Part shown: positions 41,690-52,814 of the stretch, piece after piece | How the letters are laid out: each line of letters begins with the position of its first letter | Position numbering within the stretch: position 1 is the first letter of the stretch | Assembly (NCBI GenBank): GCA_008729055.1 | Contig: SDUX01000007.1 | Coordinates: 4,695,409-4,759,408 of the forward strand | Reading direction: 5' to 3' | DNA from: Pyropia haitanensis | Lineage: Eukaryota; Rhodophyta; Bangiophyceae; Bangiales; Bangiaceae | Length of the DNA: 64,000 bases | The notes under the pieces: model-generated | The model's database searches: none | The model's input: the letters and a program-made list of their open reading frames with translations, nothing else | Told to the model about the DNA's origin: nothing | Made by a program: the position numbers and the translations under genes

Positions 41690-44600
41690 CTAGTACCCGT
41701 GATTCAACATCTCCCACGCCTGCAGGTCGTGGGCCTGGTCGTCGCTGGCAAACTTGTCCATCACCGCCCGGTGCACGTGCTTCAGGAACTGCACATAGTC
41801 CCAGTCGTTGCCCGGCGACCGGTCCTCCACCAGCATGGGGATCAACAGCTGCCCTTCGTCGCCCTCGCCCGGCTTAGGACCACGAACCACCACCCTCACA
41901 GACGTGAGGGCAGGGCGCGCCGCAAAGATGCGAGCCATAATCGCGCTTAGTCGCTTGGCCCGCTCCGTTTCGGCAGGCACCCCAGCGTCGGCACGGACTA
42001 CCAGTCGGCCACCACCCAGGTCGGAAATCACATCCATGGCCAGCTCCCTGCTGGCAGAGTTGCCTAGCCACACCACCAGCCGCTCCGCGTTCTCCACCAC
42101 CACCACCCCGTCTGACGCCAGCGCCGCTGCCGACAAGGCCGTCGAGGGCGGCATGGCGACCGGCTCGGGCGGAACAGAACCGTCATTCGCGACGCCCGCC
42201 GTGTCCAAGCCGGGCAGCGGCAAGCCCGCCGCAGCTGGCAGGTCCTGTAGCACGTACATTCGCGGATAACACCGCGCCGCAATCGATGATGGTGGCAGCC
42301 ACACAAGCACGGACAACGCGTGCGCCCGAGTATCTACCGACACCGCATCCGTGGCGGCCGTGGAACGAAAGGCCGCACACTTGATCAAGCCTAGCAAGTA
42401 GACCGGAAGAATCTTGATGGACTCGGGAAGGATCAGCTGCCCCGAGCTCGCTGCCGTCGTGCAGTACTTGCGGTACGCAAATAGGGTATGCGCGACCTTG
42501 TTGATGAGCGCTGCCCGCGCGGCCGACAGGGCGGTACCACCCACTAGCACCGCCGTGGCCGCACGCTTGGCCATCAACGAGAGAATGGCATCCACGTCAG
42601 CCTGTTGGAAAACGTCCGTCACGCTGGCCGCGCGCGCCGTAAAGGTGGTGTGCACACGGATCCGCCGCCGCCCCACCACATCTGTATAGAGGACCGCCGT
42701 CTGCACGCACACGTCACTGGCATTGGCGGGCGAACCGCCACCACCGCCGCCCCCACCCACACCGAAAGCGCTGCGCATACCGCCGCCTCCGCCGCCGCCG
42801 GCCGCACCTTCAGCGCTCGGCAACTTGGACTCCAGCACCAGCTCCAGCGTCAGGCATGCCTGTGAGTCAAACACCGGCGCAGACACGTCGTCGCCACGCT
42901 GCGGGCGCGCAAAGTGGCCAAGGAATTCGCCCGCCGCCTCCAGTCCAGACGTAGTCCTAACTCGCAGCAGCGCGTCAAATGCACGCACCGACACGGTGGC
43001 TGCCCAGAGGGTACGGAACAGCGAAGGCCCGTCGCGGGCAGCGGTGAAGGACGGAAACATGTGAGAGCGGCCACCGCAAGCACGGGGCAGACGCAACGTC
43101 GTGGCCGCGTCCACATAGGCTGTGGATGGGGCAAGTAGCACATCCACCGAAATGCCTGCCTCGGCAAGGGCGAGACCCAGCTTAGTGTAGACCGACGAGC
43201 CCTCCTTGAGCAGTGCAGCTTGGCGCTCTTCGCCTCCACCCAGGGCGCCACCTCCCCGACGCTCGAGCGCACCCACCCCCATGGACGGCAGCGACGAAGC
43301 AATGATGAAGGCCTTGCCGCCCGTGTCGCCCAATGCTGCTTGCACCGCTGCCACAGCAGCCCCAAACGCACAATCAGATGTCACGCCATCTGCTGCAGTG
43401 CTACCAGAAAGGCCATGCGCCGCCAGTGCCGCGTCAATCGCGGCAGCACCCTGCGTCGGCGTCAAAAAGAGAGCATGGCCCCCAACGGGCACAAACGGCT
43501 CGTCAATGTCCGGAGCAATGAGCGTGGAAACGGTCGGGTTGCGAGCGTCGAAAAAGTGCAGCACGCTGCTGAACGTGAAGATGGCCACGCGAGCGCCCGT
43601 GTACGGCGCTCCCGCAGGCGTCTGGGCCGTGGTGTCCCCGGGAAGCGCGGCAGAGGTAAGGATCGTCTTGATCGAGCGAAGAGCTGCTGACGCTAGGCCG
43701 GATCGCACGGCCCCAAGCGAGACGTCAATTGCATATACGTAGCGCGGAGCCGTCGGCTGGCGCGTCCAGTAGTCCGGGTTGTTCACGATGTAGTCAACAG
43801 AGCCGCGGTAAAACTCGGGCCGCATAGACGCGTCCGCACGGTAGCCCGTCGCCGGGTCCACCGCCGCGTAGTGCTCCGACGGAGTGTCGCCCGAAAAGCC
43901 ACACAGGTTGCAGCTGTACTTGGCGCCCGACGACATGAAGCGAAAGCCGGGATTCGCATACGCCCGGCAGCGGTCACAACGGAGCGGACCATTCGGCAGG
44001 TCCACCGTCGGGATGGCCGCCTCCCCCATCGCCGCGTCCGCAAACGGCGTCAGCACCACTCCCAATGGCAGAGCGGCCTTGGTCATAATCGCTGGCTCCG
44101 CTGGAATGGACCTCGTTGTCACCCGCTGGTAGCGAACGGTGCAGGACCCCTGATCTTCCGCCACGTAATCCGCGTTGGACAGCGGGGGGATGACCGTCGT
44201 CGGCGCCACGGAAGGAATCGAGCACGCGATGCGTTCCCGGGGAGCACCACACGTCGCCTCCAATGCACTGGGCCGGGGCATGCCGCCCGGGTCCAGCCGT
44301 GCCGGCGGCGCAGCTGGGGCGCCACCTGGCGGGCCCGGCGGACCTCGGACCCCCGGTGCGCCCGGCGGCGGCGGACCAAACTGTCCGGGGGCCATCGCCG
44401 CGGACTGGCCAGGCGACATTGCGGCGCCGCCCTGCGATGACTGCTGCTGTTGCAAGTTCATAGCACCAACCTGGCCGGCCAAGGCATTTACGCCGCCACT
44501 AGCCCCGGGCCGGGGAGGCATCGCGTACATGGGCGGCGCCGCGGCAGAGGAGGTCGTCACATTGGCTGGTGGCGGTCGCATGGGCGGCGCCACACGCGCC

Positions 44601-45229
44601 GGCGCCGCCGGCGCCGGGTAGCGTGGCCGCATAACCGAACGGCCTGGTGGACCACCAGCGGCGGAGTACGTCGCCCCATTCGGCGCACCGCTAACAGGTT
44701 GCTGCTGTGGCGGCTGCTGCGTCGGCGGCGGCGGCTGCCGCTGCTGCTGCTGCTGCGGATGCTGCTGCTGCTGCTGCTGCTGCTGCTGAGGCAGCGGCGC
44801 CGCACGGCCAAATTGCTGGCTCACCGGAGGAGCCGCCGTCGGCGCCCCCCCCGGCCGGGGCGCCTGCGACGGCTGCATCTGCGGAGACGGCTGCCGACCA
44901 AAAGACTGCGGCGCACCCCCCGGTAGTGTCGGCCGTCCGTACTGCTGCGGCGCCCCCGTCGGAGGTGGTGCTCGCCCATACTGCTGTCCCGCTGCCGGTG
45001 CGCCAACGGCGGGCGGCGCCGCCCGCCTAACCGCTTGCGGACCGCCAACATACCCTTGTGCTATCGGCTGCTGCTGCGGCTGTTGCGGCTGCTGCGACAC
45101 GGGCGGCACCGCCCCCACACCCGGGTAGGTCACTTGCGATGCGTTTGGCCGCTGTGGCCCTGCGCCCGGCTGCCCCGGCATCCCGGGGCGCGCCTGCGGC
45201 GGCGCGTTGGGGTAGCGGCCAGCCTGCAT
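41690..45229 (-). CDS. SEC24: COPII coat subunit SEC24
   Basis: Single exon, 1179 aa. SEC24 pairs with SEC23 in the inner COPII coat and selects cargo leaving the endoplasmic reticulum. Residues 1-360 are disordered and rich in Pro, Gln, Gly and Ala with poly-Gln. The zinc finger has Cys 418, 421, 440 and 443 ('LRCDRCRAYANPGFRF', 'YSCNLCGFSGDTP'). The trunk domain begins 'APRYVYAIDVSLGAVRSGL' and includes 'GARVAIFTFSSVLHFFDARN'. Then come the beta-sandwich with 'RRIRVHTTFTARAASVTDVF', the helical domain ('VAHTLFAYRKYCTTAASSGQ', 'LILPESIKILPVYLLGLIKC') and a gelsolin-like end ('VVVENAERLVVWLGNSA', 'GDEGQLLIPMLVEDRSPGND'). The ATG at 45229 starts 'MQAGRYPNAPPQARPG', normal for the family; two Ile codons upstream have no ATG nearby in good context. 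Divergent from the m-AAA protease. All G/C runs up to eight bases here keep the frame. Confidence 0.95.
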   Translation of the reverse strand: MQAGRYPNAPPQARPGMPGQPGAGPQRPNASQVTYPGVGAVPPVSQQPQQPQQQPIAQGYVGGPQAVRRAAPPAVGAPAAGQQYGRAPPPTGAPQQYGRPTLPGGAPQSFGRQPSPQMQPSQAPRPGGAPTAAPPVSQQFGRAAPLPQQQQQQQQQHPQQQQQRQPPPPTQQPPQQQPVSGAPNGATYSAAGGPPGRSVMRPRYPAPAAPARVAPPMRPPPANVTTSSAAAPPMYAMPPRPGASGGVNALAGQVGAMNLQQQQSSQGGAAMSPGQSAAMAPGQFGPPPPGAPGVRGPPGPPGGAPAAPPARLDPGGMPRPSALEATCGAPRERIACSIPSVAPTTVIPPLSNADYVAEDQGSCTVRYQRVTTRSIPAEPAIMTKAALPLGVVLTPFADAAMGEAAIPTVDLPNGPLRCDRCRAYANPGFRFMSSGAKYSCNLCGFSGDTPSEHYAAVDPATGYRADASMRPEFYRGSVDYIVNNPDYWTRQPTAPRYVYAIDVSLGAVRSGLASAALRSIKTILTSAALPGDTTAQTPAGAPYTGARVAIFTFSSVLHFFDARNPTVSTLIAPDIDEPFVPVGGHALFLTPTQGAAAIDAALAAHGLSGSTAADGVTSDCAFGAAVAAVQAALGDTGGKAFIIASSLPSMGVGALERRGGGALGGGEERQAALLKEGSSVYTKLGLALAEAGISVDVLLAPSTAYVDAATTLRLPRACGGRSHMFPSFTAARDGPSLFRTLWAATVSVRAFDALLRVRTTSGLEAAGEFLGHFARPQRGDDVSAPVFDSQACLTLELVLESKLPSAEGAAGGGGGGGMRSAFGVGGGGGGGGSPANASDVCVQTAVLYTDVVGRRRIRVHTTFTARAASVTDVFQQADVDAILSLMAKRAATAVLVGGTALSAARAALINKVAHTLFAYRKYCTTAASSGQLILPESIKILPVYLLGLIKCAAFRSTAATDAVSVDTRAHALSVLVWLPPSSIAARCYPRMYVLQDLPAAAGLPLPGLDTAGVANDGSVPPEPVAMPPSTALSAAALASDGVVVVENAERLVVWLGNSASRELAMDVISDLGGGRLVVRADAGVPAETERAKRLSAIMARIFAARPALTSVRVVVRGPKPGEGDEGQLLIPMLVEDRSPGNDWDYVQFLKHVHRAVMDKFASDDQAHDLQAWEMLNHGY

Positions 45230-46061
45230 GATGATGGAAGCAGCAGGACGAAAGATCGCGGCCCGCGCCAAGTAGGAAGCGGGCCGTAGCCACCACCGCA
45301 GGCGACGGTGTAGTTCAACAGAATAGAAGCGCGACAGCGAAAAACAGACAAGCAATGAGAGTAGGTAGAATGAGGCGCCGCCTCAGCCCCGGTCCCGCTC
45401 CACCGTGTCCCTCACCAGGTGATGCGGCACCAACGACACCCCAAAGTGGTCGGGGCAGAGACAGCGGAAAGGCGGCCAGACCCGGTCGCGACACGTTGGC
45501 ACGATGAAGTGCGACGCCAGTTTACCCCACACGCCCTTTCAGACGAGGGGCCTGCTGACGGTCGTTCCGGCGGCACCCGAGTCCCCGTTGCAAGAATGGT
45601 GGTTACTGTAAGTTATAATTTTGAGGAAAGTGTTCTCTTCATGGGATTTGTAAGTCAGGATTCAAACGACTGTTGATTGAATGAAGTAAAATTCATAGAA
45701 TTTGACTGGAGCTTATGATTAAGCCTGAAGTAATTTGTGGGAAATTGATTTTACCAGCTGGAACGTGCTTGGTTTGCTTCGCGTGTGTCTGTGTGAAGCC
45801 CGACGTCACCACCATTTCTCTCGACCGCCCTCGTGGTCAGCCGCCTCTGCGTTTGCGGCTTCTTTGTGGCAAGCTGGACACGCACGCTTCGCCTCCCCTC
45901 TGCACCGACGTTCCATCCTTTCAAGGTCTGGCCTCTACTTTGCTGTGTCTGTTTGCCCATCTCGCTCGCATTCTCTCTGTCTCTGCGCTCTCGTATCCAC
46001 ACTACGCTTGCACTCCTCCCCGCTCCCTTCCTTTCCCCCCCCCCGGGCCCCCCCTGGCGGC
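45230..46061. promoter_or_regulatory. Divergent promoter region SEC24 / m-AAA protease
   Basis: The 830-bp region between the two starts has an AT-rich core at 45596-45765, one of the most AT-rich stretches in the window, so probably nucleosome-free and holding both core promoters. TATAAT-like and TTGATT-like words occur at 45612 and 45675. The side facing the protease (45880-46060) is pyrimidine-rich, as at other 5' leaders here. Confidence 0.5.
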
Positions 46062-49000
46062 ATGGCTCGCCCCCCCCCTCCCCGCCTACACCGACTGATC
46101 ACCCGCGCTCTCGCCTCCCGCCCCCCCCGATAGCGTTCCCCCCTCGCCGCCCGTCGGCTGCCACTGTCGCTGCTGACGTGGCGCTCGCCGCCACCGACAC
46201 CGCACACTGCCGGGCGGACCTGTTGTGGCGACAAACCGCCGCCGACGTCTTCCTCCGCGCCAAGGGGGTGGCAGTGGATGCGCTGCCGCTGACGCGCCAT
46301 GTGCAGGCGCTGGCGGTGGACGCGCCGCCGACTGACGTGGGGCGGTGGATGTGGACAGAGACGCCGCCTGTGGAAGGCGACAAGCGCGCCAAGGGTGCCA
46401 GCAGCGGCGACAAGGGCCCTCAGGCCAGCAGCGGCGGCGGAAAGGGCCCCAAGGGCGGCGGTGGCGGTGAAAAGGGCTCGAAGGGCGGCAGCGCCGGCGG
46501 TGAGGAGCTCCCTGGGGGTGGCCCGGACTGGCGCATCTCTCTTGGTGTCACCACCGCCGTCCTTGCGGCGGTCAATCTGCTGCTAGGCCGCCAGGAACGA
46601 ACCCCCGACATCTCCTTTCAGGCTCTAGTGTGGCAACTGCTTGACCCGGGCCTGGTCGACCGCATCGAGGTGGCCAATGGCACTACCGCGCGGGTTTACC
46701 TTCGAGACTCGGCAGTGGTCGGGGAGCGGCAGCCACCCGACGCGACGCTGCTGTCACGCTCTGGGGGAGACCGGGGCATGTCCTTGTCATCAGGCGCCGA
46801 CGCCAGCGGTGGTGGCTTCGGTGGCCAGGGGGGGCTTGGCGGCGACGGGGAGGCGGGCGGGGACGGGCGGCTCGACCCGGCGGTGGAGGCGGCGGTGGCA
46901 GCGGCCAAGGCCGGGGGCGGGCGGGCGGTGCCGTCCTTCCAGCTGCGCATCGCGTCGGTGGACGCGTTTGAGGCCAAGCTGGAGGCCGCCCAGGAGGACC
47001 TGGGCATATCCGACGACGACTTTGTGCCTGTCACGTACGTTCAGGAGCGGGACCTGTTTGCTGACTTTCTAGAGTCCTCCCTCCCGACGGTGCTGTTGGT
47101 GGGAATTGGCGTCTTGATGGTGGCCCGTGGGGCGGTCAGCCGGATGGGGGGACCCGGTGGGCCAGGCGGCATCTTCCAAGTTGGCAAGGCCAAGCCCGTC
47201 GTTGTGCGGGGAAAGGGCGGGCCGGGTGCCGCGGGGGAGAAGTCCACCAAGTTCTCCGATGTCGCCGGTCTGGACGAGGCCAAGGTGGAGGTTATGGAGT
47301 TTGTCGACTTCTTGCAGAACGCGTCCAAGTACACCCGTCTCGGCGCCAAGATCCCCAAGGGGGCTCTACTGGTGGGCCCCCCGGGAACGGGCAAGACGCT
47401 GCTGGCAAAAGCGACTGCAGGGGAAGCCAACGTGCCCTTTTTCTCCATGTCGGGCTCGGACTTTATCGAGATGTTTGTTGGTGTCGGGCCGTCGCGCGTG
47501 CGTGACCTGTTTGCCACTGCCCGCGCGTCAGCACCATGCATCGTCTTCATTGACGAGATTGACGCCATTGGCCGTGCCCGCGGGCGGGGCGGTTTTTCGG
47601 GTGGCAGCGACGAGCGGGAGAACACCCTCAATGCGCTGCTGGTGGAGATGGATGGCTTCTCCTCGTCGTCAGGGGTGGTGGTGCTGGCGGGTACCAACCG
47701 GGCGGACATTCTGGACAAGGCGCTCCTGCGGCCGGGCCGCTTTGACCGCCAGATTACGATTGACAAGCCAGACATGCGGGGGCGGTTTGAGATATTCAAG
47801 GTGCACCTTGCGCCGCTCAAGCTGGCAGACCCGGCGGCGATGGCGGCGGCGGTGGCATCGGCGGCGGCAAAGGCGGCAAAGGCGACCGGCAGCTCTACCG
47901 CGGGTGCCACGGAAGAGACGCCGGCGGCCGCGGCGTCTGTGGTAGACGCGACCGCGAATGCGGCCGGGAGCGGACCTGGTGCCGACGCTAGCGTCAACGC
48001 CGCAGCCAGTGCCAGCGCCGACGCCGGCGCCGGCACCGGCGCCAGTGACAGCACTGACGCTGCGGGTGCAGCTGCTGCGTCAGACACCAACTCTAGCTCT
48101 GGCTCGGATGGCATCAAGGTGGACACCCCGCTGGACGCGATTGCCAAGAAGCTTGCGACGTTGACGCCTGGCTTTGCCGGCGCGGACATTGCCAACGTGT
48201 GCAACGAGGCGGCCCTGATTGCCGCGCGCGAAGATCAGACGGCTGTGCGGGTGGTTGACTTTGAGTCGGCTGCCGACCGCGTGATGGGCGGCCTGGAGAA
48301 GCGGAACAAGGTGGTATCCAAGAAGGAGCGAGAGATTGTGGCGCACCATGAGGCTGGCCACGCGGTGGCGGGCTGGTTCCTGGAACACGCAGACCCCCTG
48401 CTGAAGGTGTCCATCGTGCCGCGGGGCTCGTCCGCCCTCGGCTTTGCACAGTACCTGCCGCCTGACCGGGTGTTGCAGTCGCGGGTGCAGCTGGAGGATT
48501 TTATGGTGATGGCCCTGGCTGGCCGCTCGGCAGAGCGCCTCATCTACGGGTCGGTGACGTCGGGGGCGGAGAACGACCTGGAGCGGGTCACCCGTGCGGC
48601 CTACGCGCTCATCACCCGGTTTGGGATGAGCGCCACGCTCGGCACCGTCCATTTCCCCGACGCTGCTTCGGCAGCCGCGGCGGGTGGCTCCCAGTTTTAC
48701 AAGCCATACGCCGAGGAGACGGCCGAGCTGATTGACGACGAGGCCCGCAAGATTGTCGACGCGGCCGAAGCGCGGTGCATGGCGCTGCTGGGGGAGAAGC
48801 TGCCGGCCATCAAGGCCCTCGCGGCGCGGCTGCTCGAGCGGGAGGTGCTCAAGCACGAGGACCTGGTGGAGCTCCTCGGCGAGCGGAAGTACGGCAAGCC
48901 CGTCGAGTACGACGAGTACGTCGACGCGTTTGAGCGCGACCGCGCAGAGCGCACCGGCGTTGCTGGCGGGGCGCCGCCGCCGTCGGGCGACGAGGACACG

Positions 49001-49186
49001 GGCGGCGGGGGCCCGCGTGCCCCCACCGGCGGCGCGCCCGTGGGGCTGGTCGACGAGCAGGGGCGGGAGATCCCGTGGCCCACAGGCGGCGAGCCCCCTG
49101 ATGCGGGTGCCGCCGGCCCGCGGGGCGGCGCGCGCAAGAAGCCACGGCAGGAGAAGGAGGAGGACCTCATCCCAGAGCTGGCGTAG
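46062..49186 (+). CDS. Mitochondrial m-AAA protease (FtsH/AFG3-like)
   Basis: Membrane-bound ATP-dependent zinc protease of the mitochondrial inner membrane. The best start is the ATG at 46062, which opens a mitochondrial presequence 'MARPPPPRLHRLITRALASR'; this frame hits a stop after a C8 run (46121-46128), and one additional C joins it to 'IAFPPRRPSAATVAADVALA', giving about 1041 aa. Then: a Lys/Gly/Ser-rich stretch (residues 110-155), TM1 'WRISLGVTTAVLAAVNLLL', the intermembrane domain with 'LLDPGLVDRIEVANGTTARV', which is diagnostic of m-AAA rather than plastid FtsH, TM2 'TVLLVGIGVLMVARGAV', Walker A 'GPPGTGKT' (439-446), Walker B 'CIVFIDEIDAIG' (from about 493), the second region of homology 'LDKALLRPGRFDRQI', and the zinc site HEAGH (763-767). 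A low-complexity Ala/Ser/Thr insert of about 95 residues (590-684) splits the AAA lid. The long ORF's upstream start at 45833 would lack a presequence. Confidence 0.92.
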
Positions 49187-51859
49187 GCGCTCGTGTCGGC
49201 GTCGGGGGGGGGCGGGAGGGGTGGCGGCGAGGGCCCGCGGTCTGGTGGCGAGCGTGGCGAGCGGACCCCCCCAGACTGCGATGCCTGTATGGCCGTTTCC
49301 GTGGCCGCTGCGGGCGTCAGGTGCGCCCGCGCGTGCCGGTTCCCTCCTGCCGTCGCCCGCGGTGCGCGTAGCGCGCCATTCCAAAAAGGACACAGTCTTG
49401 TTGGCCGCACGCAGCCCGTGCGGAGACACGCGTGCCTAATACGTTTGGCTCCCGACCTCCTTTCCGTTTGTGGACTGGTACGTCCGACGTTGCAGGACTG
49501 CAGTCATCCTCGAGCGTGCGTACAGGGGGGGGCTACCCCGATTCCACCTGTGCCCCCGACTTGGATTCGTGATCCAACGTCCCATTCCCCCGTCTACCTC
49601 TGGCGGAAAGAGGTTTGCCACGGTTCACCCCCTCACCCCTGTGCTGTACAGCGTGTATATGTCACCCGGTCAACTTTGTTGGTGCCAAGCCCCCCCCCCT
49701 GGCCGCGGCCGGGTGGTGAGACAGCCGGCGGCGGCCGCCGCGGCGGTGCCGCCGCCGCGGCACCGGCGGCCGCCCAAAATGGACTGAGAGCGCCGCCGGC
49801 CAGCGGCCCACCCCCCCCCCCCCCCTCCCCCACCGCCACCCGCCGCCGCTGCCGTTTCCGTGCCGCCGACGCCAGCCGCCGTGCCCAGCCGGCCGCCGCG
49901 GCAGCCGGCAGCCCCGGTGGGGGTCCCCCCCCCCACTCCTGCCGCCCGCCCCCCCCCCCCGCGCGGCTGCCAGCGCGTGGGGCGGTCCCACAGGGGCAAC
50001 CCCCCGTCCCGTCCAGAGCACCGCCGCGCCCGGCCCGTCCACGCCCAGCGCCGCGACGGCGCCGCGCGGCGGCGAGCGCGGCCGTCCCCCCAAAGCCGGG
50101 GCGCCCACGGGCCAAGCCCAGCAGGCGTCTGACGGCGGCCAACCCCCCCCCCCCCCCCCCTCTCCTTCCGCCGTCTGCCCCTCCTCCCGCCCCGCCGCCG
50201 CCACCACCGCCGCCCCGCACGGGTGGTGCCACCGCCACGCGCGCCCACGACGCGCGCCGACGGCGTGGCGTCGCGTGGCACGCGCGCGGCGTGCGGCAGG
50301 GGCGGTCTCCTCTCCCCCCCCCCCCCCCCCACCCCCCCCCACCCCCCCCCCCCCGCCCCCCCCCGCCGAGCCACTCGGTGCGTGAGACGTGCCCACGTCA
50401 GCCGGCTGGCGCGGCGGGCCGACGGCGGCGGCGGCGGCGGCACGGCCGCCGCCGCCCTACCCCCGCCGCCGCGTCGCGTGCGGCCGCCGCGGCAGCACGG
50501 TGCGGCCGCCGCGGTGCGGTGCGCCCTCCCGGCCGGCCGGCCGCCCCGCGTGGGCGGTCGGCGCGCCGGGGAACGGGGCACCGTCCGGGGCGGCGTCGGC
50601 CGGTGGCGCGGCCACGCTGCCCACCCCCGCGCCGCTGCTCGCCGCCGCCGCGGGCCCGGGCGTGGCGGCCGCCACCGCGTCTGGGGAATCGGCGCGCCCC
50701 CCCCCCCCCCACCCCTGCCCCCGTGCTGGTCTCCGCCCGTGCTTTCGGACGCCGGTCCGCCCTGGCGGTGTGCTAGTGTCGGCGAACCGCGCCGTTCCCC
50801 CCCCCCCCTCCTCCCCCACCTCCCACACGATCCCACGGCGGATGGCACAGCTGGTGGCGGGCGCGCGCGCTGGCGGGGGGGGGGGGGGGGGGGGGGGGCG
50901 GCGAGGAGTGGGCCCCCCCCTCCCCCCACGGCAGCCGCCGCCGCCAGCGGCTGCCAATGGCAGGGCACCCACCCGCTCCGCCGCTCCCCCCGCCATCTCG
51001 CTTTGTCCCCGCCGACGGGGCGCGGCAGGGGCACGCGGCGCGGCGGGCGGCGCGGCGCCGCGCGCGCGCGCGGCGCGGCGGCCGGCCGCCGGCGGCGGCA
51101 CCGCGGCCGCCCCCTCCCCACCGCGGTCGGGGGGTGTGGCCGGTCGCCGCGGCCGCCGGCCGACGCCCCGCCGCCGTGGCCGCGGCCGCCGCCGGCGGCG
51201 GTGGTGGTCACGGCCGCCGCCAACGGCGGCGGCAGCCACTGGCCACGACGCGCACCCCCGCCGGCCGTGTGGGCGGGCGCGCGGCGGCTCGCCGCGGCGG
51301 TGACGCCGTCGGCCGCCCGCCGCGGCCGCCGCGGGGCACGCACGGCTGCCGGCGGCGCGGCCGCCGCGAGGGGCCGCCGCGGCACCCGCCGCGGCGCCCG
51401 CCGCCAGACCGCCCCGATACGTGGCCGTGTCACGCGCACGGCGCGGCGGGCGAGCGCCGGCACACGTCTGGCGGCGGGTAGGCAGGGGAGGGAGGGGGGG
51501 GGGGGGGGGTGTGTGGGAAGAGATGGGGAGAGCGGGGGGCCGCGGCGGGGACACCGCGGCAGCGCGATGGCGTGCCGACCCGTTGGCGGCTGCCTCCCCG
51601 CCTCCACCCCACCCCCCCCCCCCCCCCCCCCCCCCCTGCGCCCAATGGCGGCCTGGTTTGCTACAGCTCCGCCCCCCCCCCGCCCCTTGCTGCCACCGCC
51701 GCGGGCCACCTCGTCGCGGGGAATGGCGACGCGGCACGAGCCGCCACCGCACGCGCCCTTGCTGGCCGGCTGACCCGCCACCGCCGCCGCCCTGCCCGTG
51801 GGCCCCGCCACCGCCACCGCCACCGCCACCGCCACCGCCACCGCCACCACCACCGCCGC

Positions 51860-51891
<32 letters not shown>

Positions 51892-52782
51892 CCACTGCTG
51901 CCGCCGCCGCTGCCGCCGCCACCCACCCACCGCGCGCGCGCCGCGGCCAGCCGCGACCGCCGCGTGCCGCGCGGCGACTCCCGCGACGCACCGTCACCGC
52001 CGCGGCCGCCGCGGGCGGTGTCCATTTCTTTTCCCGCGCGCGACGCGGCGCCGACGGTGGGGGGTCCGCCCGGCGCGTGGGCAAACGGCGGGGGGGGGGG
52101 GGGGGGGGGGAGGGGACGAGCGGCGGGACGAGACGGGGGGGGGGGAAAGATATACCGCGGCGCCGAGGGGGCGCCCGCCGGCCACCGCGCCGGCGGCCCG
52201 GCCGCTGCGCCAGTGGCCGGCCGCCGCGTTTTCCGTGCCGCGCGGCACGCCCGCCGCGGCTCGTTGGTTTGCCGACAGCTGTGGCTGGGGGGGGGTGACG
52301 GGGGGGGAGGGGGGTAGCAGCGGCGAGATGGGCAAGGCGGCTGGGGGAGGGGGGGAGGACGGGACGGGATGGGACGGCCGCGCGCGCCCGCGGGCGGGGG
52401 GGGGAGGGGGGGGGGGCGCTCACCCCTGCCCGGATGAGCTGCCGGAGGTTTCCCCCCCCTCCCCCCCCGCTGCCGCCGCCGCCTGCTCTACCCCCCGCCG
52501 CCTCTGCGCGCGCGCCTGCTGGCGACAGCCCGCGGCACACCACACTCACGGAGGGGGGCCTTGCTTGCGGGGGGGGAGGGGGGGGGGGTGGCGACGCTGC
52601 TGTCGGGGAGGAGGCGGCCACGGGGGTGAGGCGGCGGCCCGCGGCGGTGCGCCGCGGCGCCACGCGGGCGCGCCGCCGCCGCCGCCGCCACCGGTCGGCG
52701 GCCTTGTCCGTGGGCCACCGCCGACGGCCGCGTCGGGGGGTGCGCCCAACGGGGCCCATCTGCCGCCCGCGTGTGCCCGCCG

Positions 52783-52814
<32 letters not shown>

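Noticed and set aside
45833..46061. Upstream start of the m-AAA protease at 45833
   Set aside because: It would add a non-targeting Cys/Ser/Pro leader. The ATG at 46062 in the neighbouring frame gives a mitochondrial presequence next to a C8 run.
49670..52759. 1029-codon open frame on the minus strand
   Set aside because: Translation is almost only Ala, Arg, Gly and Pro, with no start context, domain or targeting signal. Equally long frames are open on the other strand. Expected in DNA of this composition.
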